Positions 56,430-64,000 of a stretch of 64,000 nt of DNA are shown piece after piece; within the stretch, counting starts at the first letter, position 1, and each line of letters begins with the position of its first letter. A program made the position numbers and the translations under genes. Below the pieces are notes generated by a model. The model was not told where the DNA came from. It saw only the letters and a list, made by a program, of their open reading frames with translations, and did no database searches. The stretch lies in contig NC_056744.1 of the NCBI RefSeq assembly GCF_019279795.1, forward strand, positions 905,317,017 through 905,381,016. Direction: 5' to 3'. Source of the DNA: Protopterus annectens (Eukaryota; Chordata; Ceratodontiformes; Protopteridae).

Positions 56430-57873
56430 TACAAGGCTCAGCAGGGAAATGCAACATAGGGGATTACTTTCCACTTCATCATTTTTGTAAAAAATGCAGT
56501 GTTTCTTTTCTGTTAGAAATTTATGTTTGAGGATAGATCTGGTCTTTTAGTGGTTTTTACTAAGAGTTTTATCTTAGAATCCTACTTTTTGGGTCATGGT
56601 ACCTTGAGTGGAAATCCTTGCAAGTATCTGTTTTTGAGAGAAATACATTTTCTTTTACCTCAAGTTTTGTAGCAAGGGGTTAGGAATAGAGGTTTGAGGG
56701 GGTGGAGTTATCATTTAAAAAATGTACCTCAAAATCTAATTTTGTTGGAGTTTTTACTGACTGCACAAAGCTCTGCTAACTACTCATCTGATTATTCTTT
56801 TCGGCTAACAGCCAGTTTTGAGGGGTCTATATTACATCTTCGAGCTCACAGGAGTTTGAACGAGGTAATATCGAACTGGAAAGCTCAAAACCCAAAAAGT
56901 ACAAAAACACAGAACAGTGATTTTTTTTTCCCAGGAGAAAAAAATCGCTGTTCCGGTACAAAAAAAAAACACGTACACTTTAAACTTAAACAACTGTGGG
57001 GGGGGGGGCTTCACCCCCACACCTCCCTATTTAATTATACCAACTCAGAGATCGCACCACAGTGGAGGAAATAGCAAAGCCATGAAAACGGCCTACTGAT
57101 TTTTTTCACTGGGAAAAACAATCGGTGTTCTGTGGCTTCCCTATTTTCACATTTCGAACATATGGGTTCAATATTACAACGTTTGGACTCCTGTGAGTTC
57201 GACGTTGTAATATAGACCCAGTTTCGAGTCCTTATGGGGATTCCCTTATGAACGATCACTTTTTGTTGAAAAAATGTTTCTTTTCTGTTGCAATTAATTG
57301 CTATGGCCTGGGGCTAGTCTGTTTGGTGGTTATCACTAAAAGTTTTTATCTTAAAAGTCAACTTATTTGCCAGAAGTTTACACCAGCTCTACAAGGCTCA
57401 GTTATGTGTTTGTCAGACACCGTTTGTAGTTTACAGAAAATGTGTTTACCTTCTGGGAATCCCTTATAAATTATTACTCTTTGTAGAAAAGGTGTTAAAA
57501 TCAATGGCTAAGGACTGGGGCCAGTGTGTTTAGTGGTTGTCACCAAACGTTTGACCTCAAAGCTTATTTTCTTCTGTCAGGAGATAAACCTGACTTTTCC
57601 ATGTTCTGCTATCCTCTTGTAAGTTACTTATTGCAGTTCACAGACTGCCCTGGTTCCTTGTGGGGATTTTTATGTAAATTACCACTTTCTGTGGAAAAAA
57701 AGTTTTACTTTTCTGTCAAAAATGGTTGGTTGGGTCTTGGGCTATGGTGATTGGTGGTTGTCACTAAACATATTTACCTCAAAGATTAACTTTTCACTCA
57801 GGAGGTAAGACCAACTATTCAAGATTCCGCTATCCTCTTGACATCCACCTTTTGCAGCTAGGACTTGGACCTG
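56430..57873. repeat. Degenerate tandem repeat, unit about 210 bp
   Basis: Units start near 57227, 57451 and 57657. Each begins CCTT(A/C/G)TGGG(G/A)AT and contains a T-rich 'cactttntg' block, a TTTAGTGGTTGTCAC-like block and AAAGnTTA(A/T)CTT. A more diverged unit lies at about 56430-56700. The Mutator-like MITE at 56823 is inserted between them. Confidence 0.7.
56823..57219. mobile_element. Mutator-like MITE with 9-bp target-site duplications
   Basis: The termini are GGGTCTATATTACA...TGTAATATAGACCC. Inverted similarity extends about 54 bp inward (CTCACAGGAGT is shared on both arms). Flanks are AGTTTTGAG (56814-56822) and AGTTTCGAG (57220-57228), a 9-bp duplication with one change. A 9-bp duplication with long inverted ends points to the Mutator superfamily. 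There is no transposase. Confidence 0.8.
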
Positions 57874-57921
57874 ATTTCAGTTTTCTACAGGCTGCATTGA
57901 AGCTAGTTTTCTTGGCCCTAG

Positions 57922-58530
57922 CTTTTTTTTAAGCAAGAAACCTCTTTATTAAATTATCACATATGACATAGGCAATCATACATTTATATAAATGAAAACA
58001 AACCATATTAGCATAATTTTGATTGCAAACATTATACATCACTTATAATGTATCCAGTCATTGTCAGTCAAACATTACATAGCTCATTCAAATCTTGCCT
58101 TCTTTTAAACCTCATTTCTGCTCTGTATGAATTGTTCCCACAATTCCCATTTTTTTCTATGTAATTTGCTCCTGCTCTGTTACTATATTGACTAATTCTA
58201 ATACTGTTGATGTAGACTTTGATTTCCATTTTCTAGTAATTGTTTTTTGGCAGCCACCATAATTAGACTCAGCAAGGCCTTACTGTATGTCTAGGCAATT
58301 CTGATTCTGTATCATAACTCAAAGAGATCATTTCCTTAGTTACACCAATTTTCTCACCCAGTATCTCTGACAGAGTAGTCTGCATGGGATCTGTAAAGTC
58401 TGCCAATTCATTACACTCCCAGAAAATATGTTCCCAGTTACCTCTTTCTTCCCCATCACACCTCCAACATTTACTGTCTACCTGAGGAAAATTTCTTTGG
58501 AGTTTACCTGGGGTATAAAAATTCCTCTTG
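57922..58530 (-). mobile_element. L1-clade LINE, 3'-terminal fragment with target-site duplications
   Basis: Minus-strand reading gives KCWRCDGEERGNWEHIFWEC near 58412-58470, the CxxC-(x)9-H-(x)4-C cluster at the end of L1-type ORF2. LSEILGEKIGVTKEMIS follows. The 3' end has AATAAA (minus strand, 57945-57950) and an A-run. It is flanked by TGGCCCTAG at 57913-57921 and 58531-58539. The paralogous unit at 53364-53500 lacks it, which confirms the insertion limits. It is 5'-truncated. Confidence 0.92.
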
Positions 58531-58622
58531 TGGCCCTAGTTTGATATTTTTATAAAGTCTATACTCCCTTACTTTCTTATTTAGCAAGTTGCTAGTATGC
58601 TTATTCCAGCAAACAGGTATTC

Positions 58623-59890
58623 CCCTAAGACTCAAGAAGACAAAAGTTATCTATGAGGCTTTAGTCTTTCCTTTGGCTTCCTTCACCCTAGACACTGATG
58701 AGCAACTCCACTGTGGCTAGATTGTTGTTACCTGATCCTCTCATCACTTCTCTTGATCCCTCTGGTGTGCTCCTCAAGAAGCCACTAAAGATGGAGAGGC
58801 AAACACATCCTCTGAAGCTGTTCTCATGCCCTATTTGGGCTAAGGAGGATCATTCTTGCTGGCACTGGGGAAAGGACTGGGGGATGATCCTTTACTAAAC
58901 CACTATAAAGAACTTCTATCTTGGGGAAGGGACTGTCACTCTTTGTCTGAGGAGGAGTCTCCCATAAAAAAGGGGAAATAAAATTAGGTAATTTCTTTTT
59001 CTCGAGGTCATAAGATGTGGTCGAGCTTTGTTTAGGGTTGTTTAAAGAAATTTTAATGGGAACAAAACGAACTTCCAATACACCACTTAAAGATTTTATG
59101 TTTTGTTACAGGGGGATTTCTTTTTACCTATATCTGTTCCTCCTGTATGGTCAGCCTTTGAGGATGTTTTCTTTGTAGGCATCAATTTACCTGACAGTCA
59201 GGCACCAGCTCTCAGAAAGTCTGATTAATTATATAATAGCGTCAAACCCACAAATTCCTTTTTTTCCCCCGCTGGTTCCCTTGGCCGATATAACAAAGAT
59301 GAATTGCTGACCTCCCTTTTTCAGAGTTTAAGGATTATCTGTATTCATTAGTATTTGCTATGTGTTAAAATTACTAAACATTTTCATATTGTACTCAAGG
59401 CACTGCTGATACTGTTTCTAGAGCAGCTTTCACAAGGTCAGTTTTGTAAACACTTGACTGGCAACATTATCAGAATTTACTGCAGGATAACAAAGCTGAC
59501 ATTCTAAATGCTTTCCTGGAGTGAGAGATGCTATATGGTCCTTCTTATGCTGGAGCACTTAAAATCCTTTGATTAAAGGGGAATGTGAATTCAGGGGGTT
59601 ACCCATTTTTTTTCAACCCGAGTTGCAAAATACAATTGAAATTTATCTTCCATTTCAGTTTCCTGTTTCAAGAAACCATATAAGGAAACTGAATAAGCAT
59701 CATCAGAAAGACAAACTATAATCTTCTGCAAGACAAAGCAGCATTTGGGAGGTTCAAACAAGTAGGATTGTTCCCACACTTAAGGACTACCTAAGATAAC
59801 AGACTATATGCGCCTTTGTGTGCTTTTCCATCCTGTCCTGCCATTTCTGTAAATCTATTCCAAAGTCTAGGTCTTTACTTAAGCAATAAT
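58623..59890. other. Unassigned, short minus-strand ORF
   Basis: A minus-strand ORF of 84 codons (58824-59078) has no recognised motif. Nothing else was recognised. Confidence 0.35.
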
Positions 59891-59896
59891 CCATGC

Positions 59897-60011
59897 CTGG
59901 GTGTGGGTAATGCTGGATTTACCCACGGTTGGCGTGGTTTGGTTACGAGGGCAAAGCCTGAGTGGTCAAACAAAGACAACCATGGGTAAATCCATCATTA
60001 CCCACACCCAG
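59897..60011. repeat. 35-bp inverted repeat (hairpin A)
   Basis: Arms 59897-59931 and 59977-60011 start CTGGGTGTGGGTAATG and match in 33 of 35 bases. Each arm contains its own smaller inverted repeat (GTGGGTAA...TTTACCCAC). Confidence 0.95.
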
Positions 60012-60024
60012 AAGTGGGTTACTG

Positions 60025-60505
60025 CTATTATACAATGACATTATTTAAGAAAAAAATACCTTTCTTAAATAATGGCATTATATAATGCTTTCGTGCTGCC
60101 CTTCTGCAGCTGTCCAGTATCCTGGAGCAGTTCTGATGTACTGCGCATGCGTATGCTTACGCAGTACATCAGAGCTGTGTGTAGAGGAAGCAACGGAGAA
60201 AGGAAGATCGCTGTTGCTTTTTTTTAAGATATCCCGCTGTGTGTGGAAAAAGCAATGGAGAAAGGAAGATCTCCGTTGCTTTTTTTAAGATATCTCGCTA
60301 CGTTAAACTCGTTTAACATAGCGAGATTACAGCAATGGAGCTCTTCCGTTCTCCGTTGCTGCCTAACACAAAAAAAGTAAAGACTTATACTAATGGAAAA
60401 AGACCGGACCTTTTTCCATTAGTATAAGTCTGATTTACAATGGGCACACTGACCAATCAGCATGAACATTTTGGAATATTAATGGGGGTCATTGTATAAT
60501 TGCCT
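60025..60505. mobile_element. Multi-hairpin foldback element
   Basis: The outer ends are inverted: TATTATACAATGACA at 60026-60040 and GTCATTGTATAATTG at 60488-60502. Inside are successive hairpins: 60039-60052/60061-60074 (14 bp perfect), 60132-60145/60160-60173 (14 bp perfect), 60293-60308/60311-60326 (15 of 16) and 60382-60402/60410-60430 (21 bp perfect). A GGAGAAAGGAAGATC-containing block is duplicated at 60190 and 60253. No ORF. It is probably a non-autonomous DNA element, but the family is unknown to me. Confidence 0.75.
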
Positions 60506-60542
60506 TTTTTGCACCGGATGACTTCAGTTACTGAGAATTTTT

Positions 60543-60785
60543 CTAAATGGTTATAACTGACAGTTGGATTCCTTTCTTCTTTTTCAGTGGAATCTTCTCT
60601 ATCCATTCAGCCAAACCTTCTTGTTTCTTTATATCCTTGATCAGATGCTGTATCAGGGGTTTGTGAAACTGTTTCTCCAGCTCTAAGACAGAGTTGATTT
60701 TATTTAACAATCTTTCTGGTGCCAAAAAAGAAGGAACCTGCAAGTCTGTCCTAAGCCTTTCTTTTTTGAACCTATTCTCAGTCAT
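60543..60785 (-). CDS. Unrecognised 80-codon ORF
   Basis: Predicted protein is charged, and helical in character, with LLNKINSVLELEKQFHKPL and IKKQEGLAEWIEKIPLKKKK. It starts at ATG 60785 on the minus strand. I do not recognise it. It could be a transposon-derived fragment or an exon of a host gene. Confidence 0.25.
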   Translation of the reverse strand: MTENRFKKERLRTDLQVPSFLAPERLLNKINSVLELEKQFHKPLIQHLIKDIKKQEGLAEWIEKIPLKKKKGIQLSVITI

Positions 60786-61024
60786 CTAGTAACTCTGGTT
60801 TTAAAAGATGTTCATCGTCAGATTCTAGTTCTCAAAGATTTCAAATGCCTTTCTGGTTTTAGTTTACATTTTCAGTTTCTGTTTTGCCCTTTGATAGTTC
60901 AACAGCTCTAACAGGGTTTTCAAAGTGCCTGTTCGCAGTTAGAAGTAGGTATTTGTCAGGGGTGAAGTGTGCAGGCCCGAGTTTTGGAGAAAGGGAGTGC
61001 CACTCTTTCTGCAGCCTTGTGTGG

Positions 61025-61333
61025 CATACCTCTCAACCTCTCAGCACAAGAAATCTGGACAAAGTCAGAAATAATGGGGAGACAAAGGCCCAAAAATAGG
61101 GACAGATTTTGAAAATTGCTCCTATAAACTTAGAAAGTTGCTAGAACAACATGTTTTGTATTGTAATGCATTTCCTGAAGGATATGAAGTCTGAAACTCA
61201 AATGCATGTCATTATTCAGTCACTTCAATCCTCAATGATTTGCCAGAAAACTTCAAATTTTAGGAGGAAAAGACCAAAAATATGAGGCAAAAATGTGAAC
61301 ATTCTGCAAAAATCTGGACAGTTGAGAGGTATG
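61025..61333 (+). mobile_element. hAT-like MITE with perfect 8-bp target-site duplication
   Basis: Ends CATACCTCTCAAC (61025-61037) and GTTGAGAGGTATG (61321-61333) are perfect inverted repeats. Flanks TTGTGTGG at 61017-61024 and 61334-61341 are identical. An 8-bp duplication is the hAT signature. The 309-bp body has no transposase. It is the best copy of the family in this window. Confidence 0.92.
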
Positions 61334-61341
61334 TTGTGTGG

Positions 61342-63699
61342 GCAATCACTATATGGCATGCCACAGCCTGGAAACAGAACCTCAGTATCCTTTATATGAG
61401 ACTTTACTAAGGTTTTATTAGTTACTGCTATGATGCTTATACTAAAATGAAGCATGAAGTAAGACTGTCTAATTACAGGACTGTCTAATTACAGATACTG
61501 TATGCATTCAGATGTACAATCTCTCATTTAATAAGGATGTACCATAACAGAGTTGTCCAAGATGAAAGAGCAGAACTGATCAGGAAGAGGCAAGGGCCAT
61601 TTTGAGTTAATATCATCACAGTTCAGTAGGAACAGTTTTCTTTTTCTTGTGGAGTATACATGTTGTTTATGGGTGGTTGAAATTGTGTTTTTGTAAAGAG
61701 GTGCTATAGAACATGGCTTTTACTTGTGTATGATTTTAAATTTTATTGGGTGCACTTGATATCAAAGATTGAACACTGGACAGCACATGTAAGTTAAGTC
61801 TAGGTCATAGAAGACAGAAAACACAGGAGAAGAGCGAATTTTGAAAATCACTCTTCTTTAAACGTCTTTTTTTTACTGGGGGCTTGCACCCCCCAAATTT
61901 ATATATACTAACATAGAGATTGGCATACCTCAGAAAAAAGGGAATATTTTGAGAAATGGCATCTCGGACTTGGTATAAGTAAATCTGATCTTTCGGCCAT
62001 ATAGTCTCCATATTTCGGGACTTGTTCTAGCAAGTGCTGACATTTCAAATGGTTACCGGTTATTACATTTTATCCTAATGGCTGAGAGAGAGAGAACTAT
62101 TTTGGATAGTAAACATACATCATTTTGCTTGATGATTTTATGTAGATTAGTGAATTTTCTGTGGTTTATAATTTCTGCACTATTTACTTTTTATTAATGA
62201 TAATGTTTCTAGGTGAAAGTTATTAGATGCAATATAAGAGATTAATACTACCTTTACTTGTTAAAATAGTACCTGACCTTAAAATGGAAGGGATATATGA
62301 CAGTATTTATGGATTTTGCAGAGGGATGGGATGAAGGTGGGCAGAATTTTAGGGCACCACCCTACTCTTAGTGGAGCCCATAAGTTGACATACATGTGAC
62401 AGCCATAGGAGGTCAGCAAAAGGAAAATGTTCATGCCTACGATTCAGCATAAATGAACTTTTTTATTTATGGGCCAGTGCTCATTCAGGCTAGTCTAGGG
62501 AAACTGGAGGTGGGCTATGGCTCGTCTTTGTTATGTAACTTTTAATCAGCACCAGCACAATGCAGGTCAATTGTGTAAGCTTGGTTCATTTTTAAATGAA
62601 TGAATGACTGATCACATCCATTAATACAGGAGTCATGATTATCTGAACCACACTGAAAAGGCTTTTAGTATTAAAAACCCTCTAGATGGTGTCAGCAAAC
62701 CACCAATGATCAGGAGGGGAATGGACAGTCCTCAGGATTCAACAACAGTATAGACTGTTACTGGTGTAAGTGGAAAGAGAAATATAATGCATGTTGAAGG
62801 AAGAACAATGTTTACAGTGCTCAGTCTAGCATAAACTACATGCATACAGATTGTTTCTTAGCTCAATGATTGATTAATGGTATTAGTCCTGTATGCTGTT
62901 TTATGCTTCTGTGAACATGAACCTAAAACTTGGGAAGAATAACTTTTATAAATGGAGTAGAGGCCTAGAGACATGGCATGCTGTATTGTAGGAGTCAATT
63001 TCTGAAAAAATGTCTTTTCTGCTTTGAACATCTTCACCCAGAAGTGGTTGAGTGAACTCATTAAACATTAATATGGGGAGAAAGAATTCCTAGCTAAATG
63101 TATACTTTAAAAAAAACATATCTATAATGGAACTTTGCCTCTGTTAGATACCTCCTATGAATGAGGATGATTGCAATGTTCTCAAGAAATGGAGCCAATG
63201 CATCTTACCCTGGATTCAGTTTACCAGGCAAATCACTTAGACCTAACCACAGCAGTCTTCCCATCTTCAAAGTCAGGCAGTAAATGCACACAGAAGGTAA
63301 AAGAAACACATAAAACACCTGAATGATTTTGAAGTAAAGTCATTTAAACTGGCTTTAGGGTTTTTTATGTAGTGTTATATAAATCAGTAAAGCAACCATA
63401 TTAAAATCTAATAAAGTAATTAAAAAGCAGTCACATATACTATATTGGTTACTTTATTAGTGCTGCAAGCAAAGTCAAAGCATCTAGGCAACCAGGTTTG
63501 CAGTGTTGTTAAGTCACTCCAAGGCACCCAAACTCTTCAGAGTGAACTCTCCCTTGCAAACTGTTAATGTACTGAAATGAGTTCAAACTAAATGGTAAAA
63601 AGTGAAGTATCCTCACTTTTGGTAGATAACCCCTCTCCTTATTATGCTGTATAGACAGCACATACAACCAAAACAACAATGTAATCAGAGAGCTCCCTC
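61342..63699. other. Unassigned
   Basis: About 2.4 kb without a recognisable gene or element. GGACTGTCTAATTACA is duplicated in tandem at about 61463-61494. Confidence 0.35.
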
Positions 63700-64000
63700 T
63701 ATTTTGACTATCATGTGACAACAGTGGTCAGGGAATCCTTTTATTTAGCCCAGCTAATCATCAAAGGAATATTATCAAACTCTAAAGAGGTAATCAGTCG
63801 CTTATACTCCACATCAATCTTGCCAGTTATAAAGTACAGTACCCCCTTTTGGATGCATCTCACTAAATATATCAAACAATTAGAAAGACCCCAAAGGTTC
63901 CCAACTAAATGATCACAGGCCTAAAGTCCCTCAGCTACCAAGAGAAGCTAGAAGCCTAATCCCTTTATTCAGTGTCTTGCAGACTTTTGAGGAGAGATCT
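63700..64000 (+). mobile_element. CR1-type LINE fragment, cut by the window end
   Basis: Plus-strand reading gives TTVVRESFYLAQLIIKGIL, ILPVIKYSTPFWMHLTKYIK and LERPQRF, the same segment as in the copy at 1-872. It begins abruptly near 63700 and runs off the window. Confidence 0.8.

Noticed and set aside
59897..60505. CRISPR-like array
   Set aside because: The repeats are inverted and of unequal sequence, without regular spacers, and the host is a vertebrate.

Overview
This window looks like ordinary vertebrate nuclear DNA from a species with a large, transposon-rich genome. The repeats are vertebrate types: CR1, L2, RTE and L1 LINEs, DIRS-like tyrosine-recombinase retroelements, a Penelope-like element, hAT and Mutator-like MITEs, and tRNA-derived SINEs. 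The one host gene piece I recognise is the first coding exon of a calponin, best matched to calponin-3 (CNN3). It is on the minus strand at 30692-30748, with a donor splice site and promoter-like sequence upstream. The DIRS, CR1 and L2 load fits a lungfish, amphibian or other non-mammalian vertebrate, but the sequence does not settle the species.

Layout. 1-6.3 kb: a CR1 3' end, a SINE, DIRS pieces and two L2 pieces. 6.3-7.5 kb: unassigned. 7.5-15.9 kb: a DIRS-like element on the minus strand (gag, RT-RNase H, recombinase), interrupted by a Penelope-like GIY-YIG fragment, a 35-bp inverted repeat and an oppositely oriented DIRS piece. 16.3-17.2 kb: a hAT MITE and a SINE with target-site duplications. 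18.3-24.1 kb: an L2 on the minus strand, split in its endonuclease by a CR1 on the plus strand. 24.1-30.7 kb: mostly unassigned, probably CNN3 intron 1, with a CORE-SINE and microsatellites. 30.7-31.1 kb: CNN3 exon 1 and promoter. 31.5-32.7 kb: a cluster of hAT MITEs. 32.9-37.1 kb: a second long L2. 38.5-38.8 kb: two adjacent SINEs with CR1-like tails. 38.9-42.1 kb: rearranged DIRS sequence with a 125-bp inverted repeat. 42.7-46.3 kb: a nearly full-length RTE LINE. 47.9-48.1 kb: a MITE. 48.9-52.2 kb: an L1-type LINE carrying a SINE. 52.5-56.1 kb: a CR1-group LINE split by a younger CR1. 56.4-58.6 kb: a repeat of about 210 bp invaded by a Mutator-like MITE and an L1 tail. 59.9-60.5 kb: a dense cluster of perfect or near-perfect hairpins. 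61.0-61.3 kb: a hAT MITE with a perfect 8-bp duplication. 63.7-64 kb: a CR1 that runs off the end.

How the parts relate. Three autonomous LINE groups (CR1, L2, RTE) appear beside short elements whose 3' tails resemble theirs, which suggests LINE-SINE partnerships. Every transposon ORF seen here carries stops, frameshifts or lost catalytic residues, so none appears active. Host function in the window is limited to the CNN3 promoter and exon 1. All assignments come from reading the sequence; no database search was run.
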